A stretch of 64,000 nt of DNA from positions 62,001 through 126,000 of the forward strand of contig CAJNOI010000130.1 in assembly GCA_905250115.1 (NCBI GenBank), written 5' to 3'. Numbering within the stretch: position 1 is the first letter of the stretch; each line of letters begins with the position of its first letter. This document shows, piece by piece, positions 34,980-46,752 of the stretch. The DNA is from Adineta steineri. Taxonomy: Eukaryota > Rotifera > Eurotatoria > Adinetida > Adinetidae. The position numbers and the translations under genes are program-made. The notes below the pieces were generated by a model. The model ran no database searches and was not told the DNA's origin. It saw only the letters and a program-made list of their open reading frames with translations.

Positions 34980-37198
34980 ATTATTTTTAAATAACTCACA
35001 TGATTATACTATCTTTTTATTTTGTTTGTGCTTTTAAAAAATACAGATTAAAATAAACATTGATTTTATGTAATATTCAACATTATATGATAAAAAATTT
35101 ACATAAGATGAAAGCAACTTGTCTTTCTTTTATAAAGATAAAAATTATCAGTATTTACATAAGACAAGAAATATATTGTTTAAGATATTTAGAATTTTAA
35201 CTACTAGAACTTTTTGTATATTCAAACTAAAGTTCATTAACAATATATATGCAATAAAATCTTTTCTTTATAGTTTATCATATTCATAAACATGTTCGTG
35301 TCAATAAAAGAGTAGTTTTATAACGCGAGCTTAACAAACAAGTTAGATGATAGTCCTATTCACTTAAAAACGCAAAAGATATATAACGTTATAATATATT
35401 TTTTAATGAAAACAAATTCTTATGTTACTAGATAAACAGGAGTGGAGATTGTATACGAAAATGAGGTGCGATTCTCACAAAAATAATCAATCGTATTATT
35501 GAATCAAGAATTATATTTATTAAACAAGAAAAATGTTTCTAGAACAAATCTTATTTTATAATTATGAAGTGTATGATCGTTTTTTCTTAAAGGATTGGGT
35601 GTATCCATGTTTTCTTTCTATAGACATGAACTCGAGTTATTTCCAAACAATTGAATTAATCCATTCTGTTCTTAACCCTTAAGAGCCGAAGGGGCTTCCA
35701 CTGAGATTCGGGTAGAATTAATTACATAAATAGAGATTTAGGGTCCTCAATATGCACTTACCGTGGTTAGAATTGCTGGGTGTGACCAAAAATTTTTTCC
35801 ACCCAGATGGCCTGGGTGGAATATGACCTTCATAATTTTTTGTGCGCTTGAGTTTCTAATATGGTTCAGAATCACTGTAAGTTCATTCTGATGATATTTT
35901 AACATATCTCCAATTATCTGTTGAGCGAAAAATTCACAATAATCGTCATTACTATGCCCAAAAATGCCATTAAAATGGTACTTTTTTATAACGTCAGAAT
36001 ACCTTAGTAGAAGAGCTAAAAGCGTGCAAAGTTATTCTAAACTATAGTTTAGAGTTATTTCTAATGATATCACTCAGAATCTATATTGTATATATCAGGA
36101 TATATCAATATCCGAGTAACCAATTTTGCTTGGAAAATTATACTTTCTAAGAGCTAGGTTTGGGCGTTTGACAACTGTTTGACAACTGTTTTAGCATAAT
36201 GTTGTTCCATCATACTTTCACTATGACTGTCTTCGTCCCTAAAAACAGTAGCTTTTGCAGAAAAGACTTTATTCCTTCGTTCTATAGCGTTTCATGCAAT
36301 GTCCCTTGGAAGGGACATACGGCTCTTAAGGGTTAAGAAAAAGGAATTTCTCACGTTCACAAAGAGTCTCATAAGAAATTTGCGATTAGCACCCATTCAT
36401 TTTAAAAGAGCTAATCATCGTTAAGTTAGCCATAAGATTGAAATTGAAACAAATGGAGGAAGAAAATGTTTGTAATTCTGATATATTAATTTCGATTTTC
36501 TAGTAAATATAGAGTTTTGCATTATATATCAATGGATTAGTAATTTTGATTGACCATTTATCAATTGTTATTATAATATCATAAAATCTTTGTTGTTGTT
36601 CACTCTGAATTTTTAGATATTTACTCGCTTAGTTTTCGAATGTAAAACTATTGAATTATTACATTTTAGTCTGTGAAATACGTTTTAATAATGTTCCTAG
36701 TTTCAAACATACATAAAAACCGATTCGAAATAATCGATTAACTGACTTCAGTAGAAAAGCAGGTGTAGATAGTTCATGTCAGTTAATCGAAGGAAAATAA
36801 TTTTCGTTGGTATTAATTAATTGTCGACACATCTTCTCTCTTCATGGAAATATATCTGCTTATCTTATTCTGCTTTGATGTGCGAGACAATAATCTAAAC
36901 TGAGCTTGCTTTAATATTTAAAATAGATAGAATTTATTCTTGAATTTGAATAGTTTATACAGTTAAGGAAAAAACAATAGCCTAACTAAATGTGATAATG
37001 CTTTTAAATATAGGGGAACCGCTTCGAAAAAAAAGAGTTTTAGTGCTTACGAGACAATTCTTTATTAAACTTTTCTTTACTATCTCCGAGCAATCACTTT
37101 TATTTATTGTTTCTATAAAAATTACATGACAAAAAAGAGTATTTGCATGATCGTCAATAGCTGTTTGTTCGCCATTCAGATACATTTAATATTACCAT
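34980..37198. other. intergenic holding a piggyBac-type element
   Basis: AT-rich spacer between convergent genes. It contains the TTAA-flanked element at 35672-36336. The remaining ORFs (for example 36982-37185, minus) show no motif. Confidence 0.6.
35672..36336. mobile_element. non-autonomous piggyBac-like transposon (MITE)
   Basis: Terminal inverted repeats CCCTTAAGAGCCG at 35676-35688 and the exact complement at 36320-36332 are each flanked by TTAA (35672-35675 and 36333-36336). TTAA target duplication plus termini starting CCC are hallmarks of the piggyBac superfamily. The 657-bp interior encodes no transposase. It includes a short hairpin CCACCCAGATGGCCTGGGTGG (35800-35820, imperfect) and a small direct duplication of TTTGACAACTG near 36170-36190. 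The perfect inner TIRs suggest fairly recent mobility, driven by a transposase elsewhere. Confidence 0.88.
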
Positions 37199-39666
37199 TC
37201 ACGATTCTCTTCGACTTACATTTCGTTCAAAAAATTCATTGATTTCCTGCATAGCATCATCTCCGATTTCATTTCCACACAGCCTTAGTGTAGTCAGTGT
37301 CTAGATGGAAAAGTGAAGATAAAGGCACGGTATAGATAAAGAGAGAATGATAATTACTGTATTGTGTTGTAATGCATCACGCAAATACTGTGCTCCAATA
37401 TCTCCGATATGATTATTTCGGAGGTCTAGTATGATTAGTGTCTAGATGAAAAAGTGTAGGTAAATACATGATATAGATACAGAGAATATGAGAATTACTG
37501 TGTTGTATCGTAATCCATCAGCTAAATAATGTGCTCCAACATCTCCGATTTTATTCATGCCAACATCTAGTGTGGTCAGAGTCTAGAGAAAAGAATAAAG
37601 ACAAAAACACGATATAGATGAAGGAGAATAACAACTACCGTGTTATGTCGTAATGTATTGCCCAAATGTCGTGCTCCACCATCCTCAATCAAATTATAGT
37701 AAAGATTTAAAGTGATGAGTGTCTAAACGCAAAAGTGGAGGTAAAACGTCAGTATAGGTGAAGAGAAAACGACAATTACCGTGTTGTGTTGTAATGCATC
37801 GGCCAAATATTGTGCTCCCGACTTTCCGATTTGACTTTCCGAGAGATCTAGTATGGTAAGTGTCTAAATAAAAAGCATGGGTGATAAAGGCATGGTATAA
37901 ATAAAGAGAATTACTGTGTTATGCCGTAATCCATTAGCCAAGTTTAGTGCTCCGACATCTCCGATATGATTCGATTCGAGGTCCAGTTTCGTGAGTGCCT
38001 AGACACAAAAGTGGGAAAGAAAGACATAGTGTAGATGAAGAGAGGATGAGAATTACCGTGTTGTGTCGTAAACCATCAGCCAAATGTTTTGCTCCAACAT
38101 GTTCGATGCGATTAGATCCGAGATCTAGTATGGTAAGAGTCTAAATGCAAAAGTGAAGGAAAATACATAGTATCGATGAAGAGAGAATGAAAATTACTGT
38201 GTTGTAATGTAATGCCTCACTTAAATGTTGTGTTCCAACAGCTCCGATGTGATTTTCTCGGAGATCTAACGCGGTCAGTGTCTAAACGAAAAGGTAGAGG
38301 TAAAGATATTTTATAGACAAAGGAAGTATGAGGATTACCTTGTTATGCTGTAATCCACAACCTAAATGTTGAGCACCAATATCTCCAATCGAATTTCGGC
38401 AGATATTTAGTATAGTGAGATTCTAGGTGCAAAAGTTGAGGTAAAGACACGGTATCGATGAAAAGAAAATGACAATTACTGTGTTGTGTTGTAATGCATT
38501 ACCCAAATATTGTGCTCCAAGATCTTCGATGCGATTATTTCGGAGATCTAGTAGGGTGAGCGTCTAAGTAAAAAAAAATGTAGCGGTAAAGTCAAAATAT
38601 AGACAAAAGAAACATAAGAATTACTTCATTATGTTGCAATGCATCGCCCAAATATTGTGCTCCAATATGTTTGATATTATTCGATCCAAGATCTAATGTA
38701 GTGAGCGTCTAGGTGCAAAAATAGAGAGAAAGATAAGGTATATATGAAAAGAGACTGTCAATTACTGTGTTGTAATGTAACGCATCACCCAAATATTGTG
38801 CTCCAAGATCTCTGATGTGATTGTCTCGGAGATCTAGAGTGGTGAGTGTCTACATGAAAAAGTAAAGATAAAAATATGATAGAGATAAAGGAAGTATGAG
38901 AATTACCGTGTTGTGCTGCAATCCATAGGCCAGATGTTGAGTGCCAACATCTCCAATCGAATTATGGTAGAGATTCAATGTCGTGAGTGTCTAGATGAAA
39001 AAGTGAAAAGAAAAATATGGTATAGATAAAGAGAGAATGTCAATTACTATATTGTAGTGTAATGCATCACCCAAATATTGAGCTCCATGATCCCCGATTT
39101 CACATCCCCAGAGATTTAATATGATGAGTGTCTAGATTAAAAAGTCGAGGTAACGACACGGTATAGATGAGGAGAGAATGACAATTACTGTGTTGTGTTC
39201 TAATACATTACCCAAATGTTTTGCTACAACCTCTTGAATTCGAAATCCCCATAGATTTAGTGTGCTGAGTGTCTAGACGAAAGTGTACAGATAAAAAGAT
39301 ATGATTCAAATAAAGAAACAAAATATTTGATAGCTTTTATTTGTGATTAGATTAGTGAAATGAGTATAGTTCTGAGCTCGTGCCAGGGCGTATGAGTATC
39401 AGTATGAACATATCTATGATTTTACATACTGAATAATATTCAATAATGGCTTGTGAGAACACTTATACGCAAAAGAAGTTACCAAGAATGACGCATGCAT
39501 ATAAAGTTTTTACCTGGTATCGATGATAGCTATCTACGATACTGTTGAAACGTTGACATACGTTTCTCATTGAGCATAAAATGGTGAAGTCTGTTTGATG
39601 ATCCAGAATGCGGTAGACAAGCTCCACCGGTAACGTAAGAAAAGTGGTAATACTTTGATTAGACAT
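37199..39666 (-). CDS. F-box protein with 15 leucine-rich repeats, one repeat per exon
   Basis: Sixteen exons on the minus strand join in frame to 476 aa. Exon 1 (39666-39514) encodes an F-box-like domain, FLTLPVELVYRILDHQ followed by VCQRFNSIVDSY, a module that binds Skp1 in SCF ubiquitin ligases. After a 241-nt intron come fourteen exons of exactly 84 nt, starting at 39272, 39131, 38990, 38849, 38708, 38563, 38422, 38281, 38140, 37998, 37863, 37722, 37582 and 37441, and a last exon 37300-37199. Each 84-nt exon is one 28-residue LRR of the RNI type, for example TLSTLNLWGFRIQEVVAKHL and TLIILNLWGCEIGDHGAQYL. All introns are phase 0 and about 51-61 nt. The LRR face would select a substrate or ligand. 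The C-terminus is NVSRRES. Confidence 0.88.
37300..39272. repeat. ~141-bp tandem repeat: LRR exon plus intron, 14 periods
   Basis: Successive exon starts are spaced 141, 141, 140, 141, 135, 142, 141, 141, 141, 145, 141, 141, 141 and 141 bp. Introns are similar to each other as well as exons, with GTAATT donors, a middle like CTCTCTTCATCTATACC and acceptors like TCATCTAG. The unit that was duplicated is therefore exon plus intron at the DNA level. Confidence 0.92.
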
Positions 39667-40541
39667 CGTACACTACTACTGAAATGTGTATTTTGTCGCT
39701 TTATACGTTGATGTTATAATTTGTTGTTGTTTTTTCTACCTACTCAACGAATACATATTCGTCATGCAGTATATATTTTATCTGATATTGCAATTACTTC
39801 CTGAAAGGAAAAACTGAAAAACAACGATGTCATTTTCAACAACAGAATCATAATAAGAACTATAATTAATGTTTTTATTATGATTATTTTAGAAATATAA
39901 ACTAATATATAATAGGCATGACTATTGAGTTTCTGGTTATAATTAACAAAGTTTGTATAACTCTGTTTTTTCCGCTGATGTCTAAAATGTAGATTGTTAT
40001 TTAATTATAAAATCGAATGAAGATATTTTATAAAGTAGAACAGAATTTATTCTCATAAAACAGATATAAATATGATTATAAATATATGCAACCAGCTGTT
40101 TCATGACTCCTACTTACGAGAGTCGATTAAATCTTAGATTTATATCCAAAACTAAATACAGAAAAAGATATCTCATAATCTCTTATTCATTTTCTTGTGA
40201 GCTTTTCTCGATGGTTTTCTGTATCTTTATATTTTAAAAGTATCTTTTTATATTAAAATATCGTACATTTAAGTCAAACATAAAATAAAATATGTTAAGA
40301 ACCATTTCTCAGCGAATCCATCAAATTGTATTATTCGCCACTACTAATAAAATGGAATCAAAACTACTCCATATTTAATTGACTTAAATATTACAGTCGT
40401 ATCTTTACATAAAATGAACGCACTATTTTGAATAAATAAACTACATTAAGAGATTTTCTTATGAATCAATTAACATTTATTAAAGAGTCAAATAATTTTA
40501 GAAATCGCTGAGTTACATAACAAATACGTTAAAAAATATCT
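39667..40541. other. intergenic, no gene seen
   Basis: AT-rich, about 0.9 kb, between two leftward genes. No ORF with motifs and no repeat recognised. Confidence 0.5.
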
Positions 40542-40796
40542 TCATAGCTCTTTTTCATTACATAAACAATATTGAAAACAATTCGATTCTAATGAACAAT
40601 GTCCTGCTGCATGTCCTGTTTGAATACATAAATGATGGCAATGATCATTTTCGTTGGATGTAATTTCATTAGCATTACGAACTTGAGTACATTTTGAACG
40701 TTCATTATGTAAACATGTTTCAGCATGTACTGTTGATTTTTGTATAATTAATAAAAAAATAAAACATAATGTTAAACCGAGAATTGATCCTTTCAT
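40542..40796 (-). CDS. secreted 8-cysteine defensin-like peptide
   Basis: Intronless, 84 aa. Residues 1-25 are a signal peptide (SILGLTLCFIFLLIIQ). The mature part of about 58 residues has eight Cys spaced as C-x7-C-x16-C-x3-C-x9-C-x5-C-x3-C-x1-C. The CxxxC (CHHLC), a Gly-containing gamma-core-like GHAAGHC and the final CxC (CLC) fit the cysteine-stabilised alpha-beta fold of invertebrate defensins, with an extra disulphide as in drosomycin-type peptides. A secreted antimicrobial or signalling role is inference from the scaffold. The net charge is near neutral with many His, which is not typical of strongly cationic defensins. A TATA-like run lies just upstream. Confidence 0.65.
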   Translation of the reverse strand: MKGSILGLTLCFIFLLIIQKSTVHAETCLHNERSKCTQVRNANEITSNENDHCHHLCIQTGHAAGHCSLESNCFQYCLCNEKEL

Positions 40797-42220
40797 TATT
40801 CTACAAATTATAAATATATATATATCTAAAAAGAAACGAAAATTATTGTTTACGAATATTTTTGCTACTTACTTCGTATAATATACAATTTTTATTGCTC
40901 TTATATCTATATGTAAACTCTTTCACCTTGGTAAACTATCAAATAACTTGGGGGATAAAAGGACTAAAAGAAAAAAAAGTGAAAATGTACACAGATGTCT
41001 TATCTCTCATAGAACAGAAAAAGTACGGATTAGTAAATGATACTATCAGTCTTGCTTTGTCAATTGATAAGAATAATAAACTAAACTATAATATAGAAAA
41101 ATATAAGTATATATCTAACAAAAATAATCATTAATAAAAAATAATATTTTTTTGTAACTAAAATTCGATCTTTTGATTCATTTTTTGAAAAGAAAAAGTA
41201 TAAATATATTAAACCAATGAAAACTAACTAAAATGAGTAAAGAGAACAGAGGGCCTAAGTGTCTGATCAGTGCGAAATGACTCATATGTCTTACACTCTT
41301 CTTATGTTACATTTCGTATCAAGTATCAGAATTAGAGAGCGGTAGGTTTACTATTTTTTTGATTAAAATTGACCAAAGAATAAAAATCTAAGTTTTCATA
41401 ATGTACATGATTATAAAAGGAATTTATTTATTGATTAAACTTGACCACAAATGCTATTATCTATAGTATTTCATTAAGAATAATTTTATTAAGGTTCGAG
41501 ACGAGATATAAACCGAATTTAAAATTAAATGTAAATATAAAGCACAATTCATATATCGTTCTATGTTGAATCATATCCTAATTCATTGACTACTAGCATT
41601 AGTTTATGGATTAGAATAAGAGAAATTCGATGGTAAAGTTTAACTTGTTATTATTATTGGCAATAAAAAATAGAAATAGTTCTATACTAAGAAAATAATA
41701 GAAACTATTGATGAATGAACTTTTGAATTGTATGGTAGAAAATATACTAATATATATCCTCTGAGTATACTCCATTGTAATATTCGAGATTAAGATATAG
41801 TTGATATTATATATGAGATAAATGCAGCTGCTCATCTATTAAAGTTAATTGATAAAATATTTTTAGAAAAAAAGTTAGCCAAAATATATGATGAAATAGC
41901 ATAGCACACAAAGAGTAAATATTCTTTCGTAATTCCATTCAGTTCAAATTATTATTATAGATGAGTCATGCAATTCATATGACTTTCATTTATTCATGTT
42001 GTTAAAAATTATGTCAACCTTCATGTTTTACTTTTCTTTTCATTCCTATTTTGTTATTCAGATGTAGAGAAGAAAGAAAATTTGCATTGTCATCGATGAC
42101 GTCTATATACGAAGCACATTTTTTTCTCGTTCTCTCTGCCATTAGATTTATTATTCTTATGAAACATATGCACTCAGAATATATATTTATTTCAGATTGT
42201 ATTTCTTCACGCTATAGAGA
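40797..42220. other. intergenic, no gene seen
   Basis: Divergent spacer between the peptide gene and the CHAP gene. ORFs at 40862-41134, 41611-41835 and 42051-42245 are low in complexity or overlap the CHAP start. A TTTCAG site at 42190-42195 lies 25 nt before the CHAP ATG. Confidence 0.5.
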
Positions 42221-42781
42221 ATGGTTCGTTATAATGAAGTATTAGGTATTGCATCAACAAATGTTCCAGCTTATTCAAATGGTGATGATAATTATTTTTC
42301 TGGTGAACATTGTTATTTCAATGGAATATTTACCGGATTTAAATGGCAATGTGTTGAATTTGCTCGTCGATGGTTATTAATACGAAAAAGTTGTACATTT
42401 CAAAGTATTAATACAGCAGCTGATGGTTGGCGTGAATTATCAAATATTGAACGAGTTACTGATGGAAAAAAATTTCCTTTAATAGCTCATTCCAATGGTT
42501 CTTCGACATTACCAAAAAAAGATTCTCTTTTAATTTATTCTCGTTGTCGAGATCTACCATTTGGACATATTGCAGTTATTACTGAAGTTGGTCGTGATTA
42601 TATTCGTATTGCTGAACAAAATTATCGATTTAGTCGTTGGTCAAATAATTATGCTCGTCAGATTTCTATGACAATAAAAGATGGAGGATATTATCTCACT
42701 GATCGTTATAATATAGATGGATGGATGGAAATTATCGAGAATGAACCATTACAACCATTGGATGAAACAGCATTAGGATAA
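42221..42781 (+). CDS. stand-alone glutathionylspermidine amidase-like CHAP protein
   Basis: Intronless, 186 aa. The protein matches the N-terminal amidase (CHAP, NlpC/P60-like) domain of bacterial Gss and of trypanothione synthetase: GFKWQCVEFARRW with the nucleophile Cys44, FPLIAHSNGSS, LPFGHIAVITEV with His116, and IRIAEQN with Glu132/Asn134, then GYYLTDRYNIDGWM. The enzyme hydrolyses the amide bond of glutathionylspermidine to glutathione plus spermidine. The C-terminal ATP-grasp synthetase domain is absent, and there is no signal peptide, so it acts in the cytosol. Foreign trypanothione/glutathionylspermidine genes have been reported in bdelloids; this looks like an acquired gene of that kind. 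The intronless state fits. Confidence 0.88.
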   Translation: MVRYNEVLGIASTNVPAYSNGDDNYFSGEHCYFNGIFTGFKWQCVEFARRWLLIRKSCTFQSINTAADGWRELSNIERVTDGKKFPLIAHSNGSSTLPKKDSLLIYSRCRDLPFGHIAVITEVGRDYIRIAEQNYRFSRWSNNYARQISMTIKDGGYYLTDRYNIDGWMEIIENEPLQPLDETALG

Positions 42782-43838
42782 CCATATAATAGTTACATTA
42801 TTTAGAAAAATGTATATTTTTTTAAAATTTTTTGATGAATAAATTAAATTGGATTATAATTACAAATAAAAGTAATTTATATTAAAAGATTTCATAGCCT
42901 GTTATTGTCGTACAGTGACAAATAAATAGATTATTCCTTCATGAATATGATGTAAAATTGTTTCGAAAAAAACAAGTCCTACTATTATTTAAAAAAATGG
43001 AATTTATTAAGATCGTTGATACTTCATCATCCCTTGATAACGTAGTCTTCATACTATTTTTTCTTATTACATAAGTATTTTGTAAAGTTAAAAGCTAAAT
43101 TAATTACAATTAGTTTATTCAAACAAAAGCAATAAATAAATATAAATAACAAAAATAATACTGAATAATATCAAAGTTTTATAATTCATAGCGCTGCAAT
43201 ATTCTAAACCTAACTTTGATATTTTTTAAAAACACGTATGTCTAAAACGAACAAAATTAAAAGTTATATGAATATTTTCACTGCTGGTAATAAAAGATTT
43301 TTATTTATTCACTTTTCTCAGTTTACATATTAAAATATCGATTTAATAAACTTCGATGTTTGATATTAAAAGAGTTTTATTCATAAAAATTTTAATGTAG
43401 TAGCTCGAGAAATGAAGTTAACTATTGTCAATAGAGGAAAAAAGAAAGGACAGTTCACTCAACTGTAACGAACTATTCATGTGAAACTACTTTTATGCGT
43501 GCATATATATATGTATATAATCAACACATAAAAAATATTATATTCAATCAAAAATCGTTAACAGTGCATTCTTTGTTACAAAAAAAGAAGATCATTATTA
43601 ACTTATGTGATAGTTCGTACTACTTCCATCAACCAAAGAGATTTATTTTTTTTAATCGAAAAAAAAATATTATTACAAATTCTATAAACTATTAAAATGT
43701 TTTTGTGATATTAATCATTGGATATCAATAGTATGACAAATCAATGAAAACATTCAAGTGAAATATTATATTATATCGATAACGAGGTTAACACATATTT
43801 AAAAAAATAAATACATTTTATATTGATTTTTTTTGTAG
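42782..43838. other. intergenic; upstream block of FkbM gene A
   Basis: AT-rich. The block at about 43600-43660 resembles the upstream sequence of genes B and C, and 43468-43489 (CGAACTATTCATGTGAAACT) resembles 45173-45194 before gene B. A long T-tract ending GTAG directly precedes the ATG at 43839. Confidence 0.55.
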
Positions 43839-44944
43839 ATGATCGGATTAAGATCTAACCAAAAATATTACAGGTGGAAACAACGAAAGTTATATTATAT
43901 CTGTACATTGCTTCGTTGGTCAAAATTACGTTGGATTATTTTATCAATACTATTCTTTATATTCATTACTGAGTTTTATGAAAATCGTTCTATTACTTAT
44001 CCAGCATTTATTCAAATAACAATTAATAAATTTTATTCAAACTCGAAAGAACAAGATAACAGTACAAATCCTGATCATATTATAATATTAATGAATGATC
44101 GAGCACCAGCATATAACCTTGCAGTTCCACCTGATGAAAGACCATTTGCGGATCCTGATCGAGCACAAGCTAGATTACTCGAACAATTACATTTTTTTGA
44201 CACATGTCGACGAGATCCATCAACTATTGTTGTTCATATTGGTGCTTATCTAGGTACAAATTAAAATATATTATATTTACTATAGAAAAAGAATCCATTG
44301 TTCTAGGAGATTTTGGACTTTATTCAGCTGCATGTGGTTGTACTGTTTATATGTTTGAAGTGAAACCAGAAGTAGTACGTCTTATTAATTCATCAATTAG
44401 ACATAATTCATTTCCATCATCTCGTCTTCATTTCATTCAAAAAATTGTTAGTGATTTACCATCTAATACTACTGTCAAATATCCACCTGGAGATGGTTCA
44501 CCACCTATTATTGACGATTACATTTCAGTACAGACTATACGATTAGATGATATTAAATGGCCTTCACAATCTATTTTCATGCTTAAAATCGATGTTGATG
44601 GATATGAATTAAATGTACTTCGTTCAGCAACGAAACTATTTGCTGAAAAACGTATTCAACATTTAATCTTCAAATATCATCCATGGTTGCATAATCGAAC
44701 TACACAAGAGATACTAATGCCGTATGTAAAGAATGAATTAAAACCAAAACTTATGTATAATCTTTATCGAACTGATAACACTATCTACGGACCATTACGT
44801 CTCAGGGATATAAAAGTATTTTATGAACAACATATAAAATTAGATTTAGCAGCCGATATCTATGCTGCTTTCAGTGATAAAACTCTTAAATCTTCGATTA
44901 AGTCAAAACCATATTTTAAAAATAAACATGTTATACCAGAGTGA
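43839..44944 (+). CDS. FkbM-family methyltransferase, type II membrane protein (copy A)
   Basis: Two exons, 43839-44253 and 44307-44944, with a 53-nt intron; 350 aa. A basic cytosolic N-terminus is followed by a TM helix (WIILSILFFIFITEF, about 33-47), a stalk, then a Rossmann methyltransferase of the FkbM type: STIVVHIGAYLG / DFGLYSAACGCTVYMFEV, TIRLDDIKW, SIFMLKIDVDGYELNVLRSA and IQHLIFKYHPW. FkbM proteins methylate hydroxyls, often of sugars or glycolipids; with a type II anchor, a Golgi-lumen role is plausible by inference. Odd: motif I has His (VVHIG) where copies B, C and D have Asp (VVDVG), so this copy may be weakened. It is the first of four tandem paralogues with the same intron position. 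The ATG follows a T-rich tract and AG directly. Confidence 0.87.
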
Positions 44945-45620
44945 ATTGAATATTTTTTTTAATTCTATTTATTTCAATGAATAAACTCGTTGATTTCTTA
45001 ATCATAAATTCAATGATCCTAAGTGAATTCTTAGACATTGTTTGAAAATGATTGAATAAGTATGATTGTCAAATCATATATATTTCTATGTACTTATAAA
45101 AGTTTCTACCTGTATCAAAAATGAAAGGAAAGAAATAAAATAAGTTATTAGACGATGACGAGCGAACTATTCACATGAAACTAATTTTGTAGATGTTGTA
45201 TACGTATCGATATATAGATGAGAAGCTATTATATTGAATTGCAGATATAACGAAAGAAACATCCTTGACAACATTTTCTTTTTTTATAAAAAGTACGGCA
45301 TGATTTTCCTACAGTACTTTTACACTTTTTAAGAGTCATATTGATGTCATGATATGATAAAGTGTACTATTTTAATCAACGGAAGAAATATTTTTCTCAA
45401 AATGAAACAAACACATCTTTATAGAATAGTTTGTTTATGAATAATTTTTCTTTTTTTTTTAAATCTTTTCGATTGTAAATGATTACTTGGCTCTTCTTAT
45501 TATAATTAATCATTATTTTAACAGGTGCGCAATATTAAAATAATATATTGATTATAATTATCAATCAAAATTTCGAATATTACACAGATCAACTATATTT
45601 TTTATTTTTCTTTCCAGATA
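44945..45620. other. intergenic; upstream block of FkbM gene B
   Basis: AT-rich. The block at about 45300-45413 aligns with 48268-48383 before gene C and in part with 43600-43660 before gene A. The acceptor-like TTTCCAG (45611-45617) is 3 nt before the ATG. Confidence 0.55.
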
Positions 45621-46752
45621 ATGTTGAGAAGTAGACTTCAACATGTTAATAGATCAATACAAAGAGTCTTACCCACTAGTTCAATATTTTTGGGTTTTCC
45701 AAAAGTATCTCGATGGGTTTTAATATCAACGTTTATTGTATTTGTCATATTGTTTTATAAGATTGATTCTTATTCGAATGGAGAATTATCTGATATATTA
45801 CGCAGTTTCGGTCATGAAAACTATATTAGTTTACGTCTTATTCGAGGTGCAAGTGATACTGACGCTACTACTCTAGTAAATCCTCCTGGAAATGTGGTAG
45901 ACGTAGAAGACCGAAAACCAGCATTTAAACTTGTGGTAAAAGATACTTACACGCCAAACGTTGAAGGGACTCAAGCACAAGATCGAGTACTTCAACAATT
46001 GCAACTTTATGAAACATGTCAACGAGATTCATCAACTATTGTTGTTGATGTTGGTTCTTATTTAGGTACAAATTAAAATATATTTTATTCGCTGTAGAAA
46101 AAAAACTTTTATTTTAGGTGAATTTGGTCTTTATGCAGCTGCATGTGGTTGTACTGTGTATATGTTTGAAATGCAACAGAACATAGTCACTCTTATCCAT
46201 TCATCAGTTGACCAGAACTACTTTTTACCATCTCGTGTTCATGTTTATCACAATGCTATTAGTGATGTACCATCGGATACGACTGTCAAATATACGGCGG
46301 ATGGTAGTTCTTCATTTATTTCAGATAGTGGTTCTAATTCAGTACAGGCTATGCGTCTTGATGACATTCCATGGTCATCATCGTCAATCTTCATACTTCA
46401 TGTTGATGTCGAAGGATATGAATTAAATGTACTTCGTTCAGCAACGAAACTATTTGCTGAAAATCGTATTCGTCATTTAATGTTCAAATATCATCCATGG
46501 TGGGCTGATCGAACTTCACAAAGTACATTATTGCCATTTATAAGAAATGAGTTAAAAGCAAGATATATTTATGCACTTCATCGAACTGAAAATATTATAT
46601 ATGGACCATTACGACCAATAGATATAGCAAACTATTATGATCAACACTTTAAATCGCAATATCAAACAGATATTTATGCTGTTTTTGACAAGAAAGCACC
46701 CAGATCAGCAATTAAGTCAAAACCATATAATTCATATAAACCTCCTGATTGA
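45621..46752 (+). CDS. FkbM-family methyltransferase, type II membrane protein (copy B)
   Basis: Two exons, 45621-46065 and 46118-46752, with a 52-nt intron in phase 1 at the same codon as in A, C and D; 359 aa. TM helix WVLISTFIVFVILFY near residues 33-47, then a stalk. Methyltransferase motifs: STIVVDVGSYLG / EFGLYAAACGCTVYMFEM, AMRLDDIPW, SIFILHVDVEGYELNVLRSA, IRHLMFKYHPWWADRT and IIYGPLRPIDI. Motif I keeps the acidic residue lost in copy A. SIFILHVD has His where the others have Lys. The second exon is very close to copy A over the ELNVLRSATKLFAE region. The role would be SAM-dependent O-methylation of an unknown, possibly glycan, substrate. Confidence 0.88.
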
